This document shows, piece by piece, positions 36,200 through 45,051 of a DNA stretch of 51,519 bases (positions are counted from its first letter, which is position 1; each line of letters starts with the position of its first letter). The DNA comes from JBQTIU01 sp052387815. Its GTDB lineage: Bacteria; Pseudomonadota; Alphaproteobacteria; CACIAM-22H2. The notes beneath the pieces were generated by a model. It saw only the letters and a program-made list of their open reading frames with translations, was not told where the DNA came from and made no database searches. The position numbers and the translations under genes were made by a program. The DNA is taken from the NCBI GenBank assembly GCA_052387815.1, contig JBQTIU010000059.1, positions 1 through 51,519 of the forward strand. Direction: 5' to 3'.

Positions 36200-38299
36200 T
36201 CATGCGCTTAACTCCGCCCGGATCCATACCGCGGTGTCGTGGAACGCCGCGCCGCCGTTGGGCGGGGCGGCATCGGCGCCGGTGAGCGCGTTGATGCCGA
36301 TGCCCTCCTCGAAGGCAGCGTTGGGCCACACGCTTTCGACCACCGCCACGCCGCGCTGGACGCCGTCGAACGGGGCGACGTGCACGACGACGGCGCCGCG
36401 ATCGTTGCCGAGGCGGGCGCGATCGCCGACCTCGAGCCCGAGATCGCGCGCATCGTCGGGATGGATGAGGACCGTCGGCCGCTGCTCGCGCCGGCGCGAG
36501 GTGGGCGTCTCGGTGAAGCTCGAATTGAGGAAGTGACGGGCCGGCGCGGTCACCAGCCGGAAGGGGTGGCGCGGGCCCGCCGCCTCGATCACCGCCCAAT
36601 GGTCCGGGAGCCGCGGCATCGCGGCGTGCGCGGGGCCGATCCGCGACCAGTCGGGGGCGAAGTGGAATTTGCGGTCGGGATACTCGAACCCGTCGAGGTA
36701 GTGGCTAGTCTCGAAATCCGGCTGGCAATCGTGCCATTTTTGCGCCTTGAGGCTCGCCGCGTCCGGCCAGCCCGAGGCCTTGAGCGTCCAGTCGATGATC
36801 TCCCAGGCGCTCATATCGAAGCCCTTGTGCTCAGCCCCCAGGCGCTTCGCCAGCTCGCAAATCACGGCATGGTTCTCGCGAGCCTCGGCAAGGGGTTCGA
36901 TCAATTTCGGCCCGATGAGGATGTGCTGGTGTCCGCCGCCCTGGTAGATGTCATCGTGCTCGAGGAAGGTCGTGGCCGGCAGCACGATGTCGGCCATCTT
37001 CGCCGTCTCGGTCATGAACTGCTCGTGCACGCACACGAACAGGTCCTCGCGCGCGAAGCCGGCGCGGACCTTGTTGAGGTCGGGGCACACGACCATCGGG
37101 TTGGTGTTCTGGATCAGCATGGCGGCGACCGGCGGGCCGTCGGCGAGGTCGTGGCGGTCGCCCAGCAGGACCGGGCCGATGCGCGATTGGTCGAGCATGC
37201 GTACGCCGCGGTCCCAGACGTCCAGCCCCTCGATGAGCGTGCGGTCCCAGTGATAGATCGCGCCGTTGTTGTGGAAGGCGCCGCCGCCTAGGGTTTGCCA
37301 GGCGCCGGTGACGGCGGCGAGGCACAGCGCGGCGTGCATGTTGACGGCGCCGTTGCGCGAGCGCGAGAAGCCATAGCCCAGGCGCAAGAAGCTGCGCTTG
37401 GTGCGACCGTAGAGCCGCGCGAACTCGTAGATCTCCTCGACCGCAAGCCCAGTGATGCACGCCGCCCATTCCGGCGTGCGGGTCTCGAGGTGGCGTTCGA
37501 GCTCGTCGGGCACGTCGGTGTACTTGGCGAGGTAGGCGCGGTCGGCGTAGCCCTCCTTGAACAGCACGTGCATCGCCGCGCAGGCGAGCGCGCCGTCGGT
37601 CCCCGGCCGGACCATCAGGTAGAGGTCGGCGACCTCGGCGGTGGCGTTGCGGTAGGGGTCGATGACCACCAGCTTGGCGCCGCGCTCCTTCCGCGCCCTG
37701 GTCACGTGGGCCATGACGTTGATCTGGGTGTTGACCGCGTTGGTGCCCCAGATCACGATGAGGTCGGCCTCCGCCATCTCGCGCGGGTCGGTGCCGCGCA
37801 GCGACCCGGTGCCGGCGATGAACCCGCCCCAGGCCAGGTTGACGCAGATGGTCTGGTGCTCGCCCGAGTATTTCTTGGCATGGCGCAGCCGCTCGATGCC
37901 GTCGCGTTGCACCAGCCCCATGGTCCCGGCATAGAAGTAGGGCCACACCGACTCGGGGCCATGGCGCCGCTCGGCCTCGAGGAAGGCCGCGGCGACGGCA
38001 TCGAGCGCGTCCTCCCACGAGATCGGCCGGAACTGCCCCGACCCCTTGGGGCCGGTGCGCTCGAGCGGCGTCTTCAGTCGGTCGGGATGGTGGACGCGCT
38101 CGGCATAGCGCGCCACCTTGGCGCAGATGACCCCGGCCGTATAGGTATTGTCCTCGGCGCCCCACACCCTGCCGATGGTCCGCGCATCGAGCCGTTCGAT
38201 CTCGAGCGCGCACACCGACGGGCAGTCGTGCGGGCACACGGAGGCGAGAATCTCTCCGCTCCGCTGGCCGCGGGTGCGAATGGTGCCGGTCTCGGGCAT
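36200..38299 (-). CDS. Molybdopterin oxidoreductase, DMSO-reductase family (cytoplasmic)
   Basis: The 699-residue protein has the DMSO-reductase family layout: an N-terminal [4Fe-4S] ligand set C22-x3-C26-x3-C30 and C59; the molybdopterin-binding central region (VIWGTNAVNTQINVMAHVTR; VIDPYRNATAEVADLYLMVR); and a C-terminal MopB dinucleotide-binding barrel (IHPDDARDLGLEVGDRARLG). There is no twin-arginine signal, so it should act in the cytoplasm. The residue that ligates molybdenum is not obvious in the stretch ICVNLAWGGFIAGTG, and I cannot name a substrate. No small subunit or electron-transfer partner flanks it. It is divergent from an amidase gene; a functional link is only suggested by position. 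Confidence 0.88.
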   Translation of the reverse strand: MPETGTIRTRGQRSGEILASVCPHDCPSVCALEIERLDARTIGRVWGAEDNTYTAGVICAKVARYAERVHHPDRLKTPLERTGPKGSGQFRPISWEDALDAVAAAFLEAERRHGPESVWPYFYAGTMGLVQRDGIERLRHAKKYSGEHQTICVNLAWGGFIAGTGSLRGTDPREMAEADLIVIWGTNAVNTQINVMAHVTRARKERGAKLVVIDPYRNATAEVADLYLMVRPGTDGALACAAMHVLFKEGYADRAYLAKYTDVPDELERHLETRTPEWAACITGLAVEEIYEFARLYGRTKRSFLRLGYGFSRSRNGAVNMHAALCLAAVTGAWQTLGGGAFHNNGAIYHWDRTLIEGLDVWDRGVRMLDQSRIGPVLLGDRHDLADGPPVAAMLIQNTNPMVVCPDLNKVRAGFAREDLFVCVHEQFMTETAKMADIVLPATTFLEHDDIYQGGGHQHILIGPKLIEPLAEARENHAVICELAKRLGAEHKGFDMSAWEIIDWTLKASGWPDAASLKAQKWHDCQPDFETSHYLDGFEYPDRKFHFAPDWSRIGPAHAAMPRLPDHWAVIEAAGPRHPFRLVTAPARHFLNSSFTETPTSRRREQRPTVLIHPDDARDLGLEVGDRARLGNDRGAVVVHVAPFDGVQRGVAVVESVWPNAAFEEGIGINALTGADAAPPNGGAAFHDTAVWIRAELSA

Positions 38300-38387
38300 G
38301 GCCTTCCTTCGGGCTCGACATTAGGGCCGCGCCGACCGCGCCGCAAGACAAGGGTGGGTCCGCTGTGGCAATCTTGACGGGGGAACG

Positions 38388-39815
38388 ATGTCGGATCTCG
38401 AACTCACGAGCTTGGACGCCGCCGCGATCGCGCGGGCCGTGCGCGCCCGCGAGGTCTCGGCGCTGGCCGTCATCGAAGCCCATCTCGCCGCGATCGCCCG
38501 CGAGAATCCGAGGGTCAACGCGATTTGCACCGTGGCCGCGGACCACGCGCTCGGGGCCGCCCGCAGGCTCGACGCCGAGCTTGCCGCCGGCGCCGCGCCG
38601 GGGCCGCTCGCCGGCGTGCCGGTGGGCATCAAGGACGTGACGCCGACGGCCGGCATCCGCACCACCTACGGCTCGCCCCTGTTCGCCGACCACGTGCCGG
38701 CCGAGGACGCCCTCGTCGTCCGCCGGCTCAAGGCGGCAGGCGCGATCGTCATCGGCAAGACCAACACCCCGGAATTCGCGGCCGGGGCCAACACGGTCAA
38801 TGCGCTGTTCGGGCCGACGCGCAACCCGTGGAACCCGGCCTTGAGCGCCAGCGGCTCGACCGGGGGCGGCGCGGCGGCGCTGGCCTGTGGCATGATCGCG
38901 CTCGCCGAGGGCACCGATCTCGGCGGCTCGCTGCGCACGCCGGCCGCGTTCTGCGGCGTCGTCGGCTTGCGCCCCAGCCCCGGCCTGGTGCCGCGCCATC
39001 CCACGACGCTGCCGTGGGACACGCTCACCGTCACCGGGCCGATGGCGCGCCGGGTCGAGGACGCGGCCCTGATGCTGCAGGCGATCGCCGGCCCCAGCCC
39101 GCACTCGCCCTTGGTGGTGGCGGTCGAGGGGCGCGATTTCCGGGCGGCCGCCCGCGCCGGCATCGAGCCGGGCCTGCGCCTCGCCTATTGCCGCGACATC
39201 GCCGGGATCGGCGTCGATCCCGAGATCGAGGCCCTGTGCCGCGAGTCGGCCTTCGAGCTCTCAGCGGCGGGCGCGGTCGTCGAGGAGGTCGAGTTCGACC
39301 TCGCCTTCGCGAGTGCCGCCTTCCTCCGGCTGCGCGGCCAATTCATGGTCGAGCGCCACTTCGACAAGCTCGACAAGCTCGATCGCCTCAACCCCAACCT
39401 GGCCGGCAATATCCGCTTGGGCCTCGCGCAGTCGCCGCGCGACGTGGCGCTCGGCGCGCTGGGACGCGCGCAACTCCTGGCGCGCTTCGGCGACTTCTTC
39501 GAGCGCCACGACCGGCTGTTGACCCCGGCCTCGGCGGTGCCGCCCTTCCCGGTCGAGCAGAATTACCCCGCTGAGGTCGGCGGCCGCAAAATGGAAACCT
39601 ATATCGACTGGATCGCGCCCACCTTCCTGGTCACGCTTGCGGGCCTGCCGGCGATCTCGGTGCCCTGCGGATTGACAACGGCCGGCCTGCCGGTCGGCCT
39701 CCAGATCGTCGGCCAGAGATGGGGCGAGGAAGGCGTGCTGGCGCTCGCCCGGCTCATTGAGGAGGCTCATCCCATGGGCCTGCCGCACGCCGCTCGACAA
39801 GGAGGACGCCGATGA
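38388..39815 (+). CDS. Amidase-signature family hydrolase
   Basis: The 475-residue protein carries the Ser-cisSer-Lys triad of amidase-signature enzymes: K82 (GVPVGIKD), S157 in SASGSTGGGAAAL and the nucleophile S181 in GTDLGGSLRTPAAFCG. A Thr follows the cis-Ser where GGSSGG is usual. It lacks gatB/gatC neighbours, so it is unlikely to be the tRNA amidotransferase subunit; a catabolic amide or carbamate hydrolase is more likely. GGGGGA precedes the ATG. The stop overlaps the start of the next gene (ATGA), so the two are translationally coupled and probably share a pathway. Confidence 0.9.
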   Translation: MSDLELTSLDAAAIARAVRAREVSALAVIEAHLAAIARENPRVNAICTVAADHALGAARRLDAELAAGAAPGPLAGVPVGIKDVTPTAGIRTTYGSPLFADHVPAEDALVVRRLKAAGAIVIGKTNTPEFAAGANTVNALFGPTRNPWNPALSASGSTGGGAAALACGMIALAEGTDLGGSLRTPAAFCGVVGLRPSPGLVPRHPTTLPWDTLTVTGPMARRVEDAALMLQAIAGPSPHSPLVVAVEGRDFRAAARAGIEPGLRLAYCRDIAGIGVDPEIEALCRESAFELSAAGAVVEEVEFDLAFASAAFLRLRGQFMVERHFDKLDKLDRLNPNLAGNIRLGLAQSPRDVALGALGRAQLLARFGDFFERHDRLLTPASAVPPFPVEQNYPAEVGGRKMETYIDWIAPTFLVTLAGLPAISVPCGLTTAGLPVGLQIVGQRWGEEGVLALARLIEEAHPMGLPHAARQGGRR

Positions 39816-40705
39816 CCCGTGGCCAACAGTTCCGCGCGCGTCTGGCCCGGCCGCCGGTGGTGTGCATGGGAGCCCATGATGCGGTGGCGGCGCGGCTTGC
39901 CGAGCGCGCCGGCGCGCCGGCAGTCTATGTAAGCGGCTTTGCCGCCGCCGCAGTGCTGACCGGCGGTCCCGATTTGGGCTTGATCTCGCAGGCCGAGATG
40001 GGCGACCACATCCGCCGCATCTGCGCCGCCACCACGCTCCCGGTCATCGCCGACGCCGACACCGGCTACGGCGGCATCCTCAACGTCCAGCGCACGCTCG
40101 CCCTGTGGCAGGAGGCGGGCGCGGCGGGCCTGCACATCGAGGACCAGGTGATGCCGAAAAGGTGCGGTCACGTCGCCGGCAAGGCGGTGATCCCGGTCGC
40201 CGAGATGCAACAAAAGCTCCGCGCCGCCGTGGATGCCAGGCGCGATCCCTCGTTCTTCATCATCGCCCGCACCGATGCCCTCGCCGTCGCCGGAATCGGG
40301 GACGCCATCGAGCGTTGCCGCGCCTATGCCGAGACGGGCGTCGACGGGCTGTTCGTCGACGCGCCCGAATCGATCGACCACATACGGGCCATCGCCACGC
40401 AATTGCGGCCGCTGGGCAAGCCCCTGCTGTTCAACGCCGCGCGCACCGGCAAGAGCCCGTTCGTCTCGGTCGGCGAGCTCGAGGCGCTCGGCTTCGGCAT
40501 CGTCATCTACCCGGTCGAGCCGCTGTTCGCCGCCCACAAGGCGGTGGACGCGGCGATGCGGGCGATCCTCGCCGAGGGCGGGACGAACGCCGTCGCCCCG
40601 GCGCTCACCAGCTTCAAGGACTTCAACGACTTCATCGGCATGACCGAGATGGTGGCGCGCGAGCAGCGCTACGCCGCGCCCGCGCCGGCCCGGCGCAGGA
40701 CATAG
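39812..40705 (+). CDS. Isocitrate lyase / PEP mutase superfamily protein
   Basis: A 297-residue TIM-barrel enzyme with the Mg2+-binding motif DADTGYGG (residues 81-88), EDQ (110-112) and the isocitrate-lyase-type KRCGH (116-120) with catalytic C118. The superfamily makes or breaks C-C or C-P bonds next to a carboxylate (2-methylisocitrate lyase, carboxyphosphonoenolpyruvate mutase, PEP mutase, oxaloacetate decarboxylase). KRCGH favours a lyase acting on a 2-hydroxy di- or tricarboxylate over true PEP mutase. It overlaps the upstream amidase by 4 nt, and its 3' end overlaps a convergent gene by 37 nt. The substrate is unknown. Confidence 0.88.
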   Translation: MTRGQQFRARLARPPVVCMGAHDAVAARLAERAGAPAVYVSGFAAAAVLTGGPDLGLISQAEMGDHIRRICAATTLPVIADADTGYGGILNVQRTLALWQEAGAAGLHIEDQVMPKRCGHVAGKAVIPVAEMQQKLRAAVDARRDPSFFIIARTDALAVAGIGDAIERCRAYAETGVDGLFVDAPESIDHIRAIATQLRPLGKPLLFNAARTGKSPFVSVGELEALGFGIVIYPVEPLFAAHKAVDAAMRAILAEGGTNAVAPALTSFKDFNDFIGMTEMVAREQRYAAPAPARRRT

Positions 40706-41691
40706 AGCGCATAGATCGCTTGCACGAGGGCGAAGGCGGCGACGACCGCCGGCCGGCCGGCCGGCGCGATCGCGACGAACAGGAGCGCGCCCAGCCCCTG
40801 CGCGGCGGTCAAGCCGGCATGCAGCAAGGTCACCCGGCGGTGGCTGAAGCCGGACTGGTTCAAGAGCTGATAGAGATGGCTGCGGTGGGCGGCGGTCAGC
40901 TTCTCGCCGCGCGCCAGCCGGCGCGCCCAGGTGAACGCGGTGTCGAAGATGAAGTGGAGCAGCAGCAAGGGGACGATCAGCACCAGCGTGCCGGTCGGAT
41001 CGTCGCGGGCGATCAGCACGCCCAAACCGGCGAAGGCGAAGCCCAGGAACTGGCTGCCGACATCGCCCATGAAGACCCGCGCCGGGGGAAAGTTGAAGGC
41101 CAGGAAACCGAGGCTCGCCGCGGCGAGCACGAGGGCGAGGAGGGAGACGGACGCCTGGCCGAGCGCCAGGCCAGCGAGCGCCAGGAAGGCGCCGGCGAGC
41201 GCCGCCGTGATGCCGGCCAGCCCGTCGAGCCCGTCCATGAAGTTGAAGGCGTTGGTCAAGCCCACGAACCACAGCATGGTCAGCACGGTGCCCGCCGGCC
41301 CCAGCTCGACCGGCCCGACGAACGGCAGGTAAAGCGTGTCGACGACCAGGCCGGCGGCGACGGCGATGGCCGCGGCAAGCGCCTGCACGGCGAGCTTGAA
41401 GGCCGACGACATGATCCGGATGTCATCGGCGAGGCCGGCCACGGCGACAACGACGCTGCCGGCCATGAGGCCGATCGCGGCCGGCTCGCCGAGGCCCGGC
41501 AAATGGCCGCCGGCGCCGAGCGCCACCGCGCCCGCGGCGCTCGCCACCACGATGCCCACGCCCCCGCCGCGCGGGGTCGGTGCGGCGTGGGAGGACCGCG
41601 GACCCGGCACGTCGATGAGCACGCGCCAGCGCGCCATGACCCAGGTCAAGGCGGCGGCCAGCGCGGCGATCGCGACAGCGAACAGGATCAT
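40669..41691 (-). CDS. Glycosyltransferase family 4, WecA/MraY-like phosphoglycosyl transferase
   Basis: The 340-residue membrane protein has about ten transmembrane helices and the polyprenyl-phosphate sugar-1-phosphate transferase motifs: DVPGPRSSHAAPTPRGGGVG, the Asp pair in VAGLADD, NAFNFMDGLDGLAG (catalytic Asp/Asn), the cytoplasmic FPPARVFMGDVGSQFLGF and HRSHLYQ. It should start a glycan on undecaprenyl phosphate from a UDP-linked sugar. The HRSH loop is more like the WecA group than MraY. No other polysaccharide genes are in the window, so its pathway is unknown. It converges with the ICL-family gene. Confidence 0.88.
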   Translation of the reverse strand: MILFAVAIAALAAALTWVMARWRVLIDVPGPRSSHAAPTPRGGGVGIVVASAAGAVALGAGGHLPGLGEPAAIGLMAGSVVVAVAGLADDIRIMSSAFKLAVQALAAAIAVAAGLVVDTLYLPFVGPVELGPAGTVLTMLWFVGLTNAFNFMDGLDGLAGITAALAGAFLALAGLALGQASVSLLALVLAAASLGFLAFNFPPARVFMGDVGSQFLGFAFAGLGVLIARDDPTGTLVLIVPLLLLHFIFDTAFTWARRLARGEKLTAAHRSHLYQLLNQSGFSHRRVTLLHAGLTAAQGLGALLFVAIAPAGRPAVVAAFALVQAIYALYVLRRAGAGAA

Positions 41692-41815
41692 ACCCGCACC
41701 CGAAGACTCGAAAGGCGTTTTCTAACCAACCGAATGCCGCACTTCGCCGCGACTGGCACGCGCGCCAATTTTTGCCCGAATGTGAAACGCGATGATGCCA
41801 TTCCGGTCGCCAACT

Positions 41816-41859
41816 GTAGGGGCGGGGCAACGCCCGGCCGGTTTGAAACTCGCCCCTAC
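41816..41859. repeat. TAGGGGC-type intergenic repeat, copy C
   Basis: A 44-bp element bounded by perfect 9-bp inverted ends, GTAGGGGCG (41816-41824) and CGCCCCTAC (41851-41859), with a small GGGC-AAC-GCCC hairpin inside. The right end supplies the TAG stop of xdhC. It is related to copies at 354-377 and 564-588. Confidence 0.65.
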
Positions 41860-42677
41860 GCGGAGGCGGCTTCGCCGCGAGCGGCGGCCTCCTCTTGGCG
41901 CGCCGCGCTCGCCACCTGCAAGAGCTCGGCAGCGATGGCGATGGCGATCTCTTGCGGGTGCTTGCCGTCGATGCCGGCGACGCCGATCGGGCATTTGATG
42001 CGGCGCACCAGGCTCTCGGGCAGACCCTTGTGGAGGAGCCTCGCCTCGAATCGCTTCCATTTGGTCTCGGAGCCGATCAGCCCGATATAGCGGCAATCGC
42101 CGCGCTTCAAGAGGCGCTCGCAGAGCGCCAGATCGAGGTCGTGGCTGTGGGTCATCACCAGCGCCAGACACCCGGCCGGGAGGTCGGAGACCTCGTCCTC
42201 CGCCGCGTCGGTCGGCACGGCCTCGACATTGGCGGGCAGGTCGGCGGGGAACTGCTCGGGGCGCGAGTCGATCAACCTGACGCGCAAAGGCAGCCCGGCG
42301 AGCGTGCGCACCAGCGCCTTGCCGACGTGGCCGGCGCCGAAGATCGCCACCACCAGGCGCTCGGACGCGAACGGCTCGAACAACAAGGCAACCTTGCCGC
42401 CGCAGCACTGGCCGAGCTGCGGCCCCAGCGACAGCGTCTCGAGCCGCGGGACGCTCGCCGCGTCGGCGAGCATGCCCCGCGCGATCTCGGTCGCCTTGAG
42501 CTCGAGGTGGCCGCCGCCGATCGAGCCGAATTGGCGCAGGCGCGTGACCACCATCTTGGTGCCGGGATCGCGCGGCGCCGAGCCCTTGACCTCGGTAAGC
42601 GTCACCAGCACGCACGCCTCGCCGCGCTCGCGCAAGCCGGAAAGCGCCTCGAGCCAGTCGTCGGGGGAGCCGCCCAT
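41856..42677 (-). CDS. xdhC: XdhC, molybdenum cofactor maturation factor for xanthine dehydrogenase
   Basis: XdhC binds molybdenum cofactor, promotes its sulfuration and inserts it into XdhB. The 273-residue protein has the N-terminal CoxI-like domain (VLVTLTEVKGSAPRDPGTKM; QCCGGKVALLFEP) and a Rossmann-like C-terminal domain (VAIFGAGHVGKAL; YIGLIGSETKWKRF; CPIGVAGIDGKHPQEIAIAI). The ATG at 42677 gives the family N terminus MGGSPDDWLEAL. It begins 10 bp after xdhB ends. An Ala/Glu-rich tail precedes a stop located in a repeat. Confidence 0.94.
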   Translation of the reverse strand: MGGSPDDWLEALSGLRERGEACVLVTLTEVKGSAPRDPGTKMVVTRLRQFGSIGGGHLELKATEIARGMLADAASVPRLETLSLGPQLGQCCGGKVALLFEPFASERLVVAIFGAGHVGKALVRTLAGLPLRVRLIDSRPEQFPADLPANVEAVPTDAAEDEVSDLPAGCLALVMTHSHDLDLALCERLLKRGDCRYIGLIGSETKWKRFEARLLHKGLPESLVRRIKCPIGVAGIDGKHPQEIAIAIAAELLQVASAARQEEAAARGEAASA

Positions 42678-42687
42678 CGACCGACCT

Positions 42688-45051
42688 TCAGGCCGGGGTT
42701 GCCGCGCGGCGGCGGGCGGCCGGCGCGGCCGCTTCCCGCGCCGCTTCGATCGCCAGCAGCACCCGCTCGGGCGTGGCCGGCGCATCGAGCGCAGGCACGA
42801 CGCCATGCCTGGCCGCGGCGGCGACGGCGTCCTTGAGCGCCAACCAAACGGCATTGGCCAACATCAGCGGCGGCTCGCCGACCGCCTTGGAGCGGTAGAT
42901 CGTGTCCTCGCGGTTGACCGAGCCTTGCCACATGCGGACCCGGAAATCCTCCGGCAGGTCGCGGGCGGTGGGGATCTTGTAGGTCGACGGCGCGTGGGTC
43001 ATCAGGCGGCCCTCGCCGTTCCACCACAGTTCCTCGGTGGTGAGCCAGCCCACGCCCTGGAGGAACGCGCCTTCGATCTGCCCGAGGTCGACCGCCGGGT
43101 TGATCGACTTGCCGACATCGTGCAGAAGATCGGCGCGCAGCACCCGGTATTCGCCGGTCAGCGTGTCGATCTGCGTCTCGGCGACTGCCGCGCCGTAGGC
43201 GTAATAGAGGAAGGGACGCCCGCGCCCCGTCCGGCGGTCGTAGTGGACCTTGGGAGTCCTGTAGAAACCGGTCGCCGAGAGCTGCACGCGCGCCCTGTAG
43301 GCCAAGAGGGCCAGTTCGTCGAACGACAGGCTCGTCTCTCCCGCGCTCACGCGACCGCCCGCGAAGCGCACGGACGCCGGCGGCACGCCGAAATGGCCGG
43401 CGGCGAAATCCCGGAGCCGGTCCTTGATCGTGCGCGCCGCCGCCTGCGCCGCCATGCCGTTCAAATCGGTGCCCGACGAGGCGGCCGTCGCCGAGGTGTT
43501 CGGCACCCTCGCGGTGCTGGTCGCGGTGATCTTCACGCGGTCGATGTCGATCTGGAACTCCTCGGCGACGATCTGGGCGACCTTGATCAACAGGCCCTGG
43601 CCCATTTCGGTGCCGCCGTGGCTCAAATGCACCGACCCGTCGGTGTAGACATGGACGAGCGCCCCGGCCTGGTTGTACAGCGCGGTCGTGAACGAGATGC
43701 CGAACTTGACCGGGGCGAGCGCCAGCCCCTTCTTGAGGATCGAGCTGGCCCGGTTGAAGGCGTCGATCTCCGCCCGCCGCGCCCGATAGGCGGCGCTCGC
43801 CTCGAGCTCGGCCACCAGCTCGGCGATGATGTTGTCCTCGAGGGTCTGGTGGTAGGGCGTGACGTTGCGCTCGCTCGCCCCATAGAAATTCGCCTTGCGG
43901 ACGTCCAAGGGGTCGCGGCCGACGCGGCGCGCGACTTCGTCCACGACGTGCTCGATCGCCAGCATCCCCTGCGGTCCGCCGAAGCCGCGGAAGGCGGTGT
44001 TCGACTGGGTATGGGTCTTGCACGCATAGCCGGTGATGCGGACATCGGGGATGTAGTAGCAGTTGTCGGCGTGGAACAGGGCGCGGTCGACCACGGCCGG
44101 CGACAAGTCGGCGACGTGGCCGGCGCGCGCCGCAAGCTGCATGTCGAGCGCCAACAGCCGGCCCTCGTCGTCGAAGCCGACCTCGTAGCGCGCCAGGAAG
44201 TCGTGGCGCTTGCCGGTGATCATCATGTCGTCGTCGCGCTCGAGCCTGAGCTTGACCGGCCGCCCGGTCTTGGCCGACAGCACGGCGGCGATCGCGGCGA
44301 TGATCGAGGGCTGGGTCTCCTTGCCGCCGAAGCCGCCGCCCATGCGCCGGACCTCGACCGTGACGGCGTTGGCGGGCAGCCCGAGCACGCGCGCCACCAT
44401 CTTCTGCACCTCGCTGGGGTGCTGGGTGGAGGACAGCACGAACATGTCGCCGTCCTCCTGGGGCAACGCCATCGCGATCTGGCCTTCGAGGTAGAAATGG
44501 TCCTGGCCGCCCATCCTGAGCTCGCCGGCCAGCCGACGCGGCGAGCGCACGAGCGCCGCGAGCGCATCTCCGCGCTCGAGGCGGTTGGGCGGAGAGACAT
44601 AAAGCGCGCGTGCCAGCGCCGCCTCGATCGACAGCACCGGCTCGAGGTCCTCGTAGGTAACGACCGCGTGGCGCGCCGCCGCGCGCGCCTCGGCCATCGA
44701 GCGCGCCGCCACCGCGAACACCGGCTCGCCGACATACTCGACCACGCCCGCGGCCAGCACCGGCTCGCCCGCATGGATCGGGCCGACGTCGTTCACGCCC
44801 GGGATATCGGCCGCCGCGATCACCGCCACGACGCCGGGCGCGGCCGCGATTTTCGTCAAGTCGAGCGAGCGGATGTGCGCGTGCGGGCGGGTCGACAGGC
44901 CCACATGGGCGTGGAGCAGCCCCGCGGGCTCCGGGATGTCGTCGACATACACTGCTTCGCCGCAGACATGCTTGCGGGCGCTGTCGTGCGGCAGGGCGGC
45001 CGCGACGCCGCCGCGGATCGAGCGGGGCTGGTTCCCGGTCGCCTCAGCCAT
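42688..45051 (-). CDS. xdhB: Xanthine dehydrogenase, molybdopterin-binding large subunit
   Basis: The 787-residue catalytic subunit that hydroxylates hypoxanthine and xanthine. MGGGFGGKETQPS carries the substrate-site Glu (E802 in the bovine enzyme), RGFGGPQGML the substrate Arg (R880), GGTEMGQGL contacts the cofactor, and SKAVGEPPLML near the C terminus holds the catalytic base Glu (E1261). These residues separate true xanthine dehydrogenase from CO or aldehyde dehydrogenases. The ATG at 45051 overlaps the 3' end of xdhA by 8 nt. Confidence 0.96.
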   Translation of the reverse strand: MAEATGNQPRSIRGGVAAALPHDSARKHVCGEAVYVDDIPEPAGLLHAHVGLSTRPHAHIRSLDLTKIAAAPGVVAVIAAADIPGVNDVGPIHAGEPVLAAGVVEYVGEPVFAVAARSMAEARAAARHAVVTYEDLEPVLSIEAALARALYVSPPNRLERGDALAALVRSPRRLAGELRMGGQDHFYLEGQIAMALPQEDGDMFVLSSTQHPSEVQKMVARVLGLPANAVTVEVRRMGGGFGGKETQPSIIAAIAAVLSAKTGRPVKLRLERDDDMMITGKRHDFLARYEVGFDDEGRLLALDMQLAARAGHVADLSPAVVDRALFHADNCYYIPDVRITGYACKTHTQSNTAFRGFGGPQGMLAIEHVVDEVARRVGRDPLDVRKANFYGASERNVTPYHQTLEDNIIAELVAELEASAAYRARRAEIDAFNRASSILKKGLALAPVKFGISFTTALYNQAGALVHVYTDGSVHLSHGGTEMGQGLLIKVAQIVAEEFQIDIDRVKITATSTARVPNTSATAASSGTDLNGMAAQAAARTIKDRLRDFAAGHFGVPPASVRFAGGRVSAGETSLSFDELALLAYRARVQLSATGFYRTPKVHYDRRTGRGRPFLYYAYGAAVAETQIDTLTGEYRVLRADLLHDVGKSINPAVDLGQIEGAFLQGVGWLTTEELWWNGEGRLMTHAPSTYKIPTARDLPEDFRVRMWQGSVNREDTIYRSKAVGEPPLMLANAVWLALKDAVAAAARHGVVPALDAPATPERVLLAIEAAREAAAPAARRRAATPA

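Noticed and set aside
38388..39815. Amidase as GatA of the tRNA amidotransferase
   Set aside because: No gatB or gatC is adjacent, and the cis-Ser motif reads GSTGG rather than the GGSSGG usual for GatA.
39812..40705. PEP mutase linking to the phosphonate genes at 1562-3599
   Set aside because: The KRCGH motif is of the isocitrate-lyase type, the gene is 36 kb from phnWX and no phosphonopyruvate decarboxylase is present, so phosphonate synthesis is not supported.
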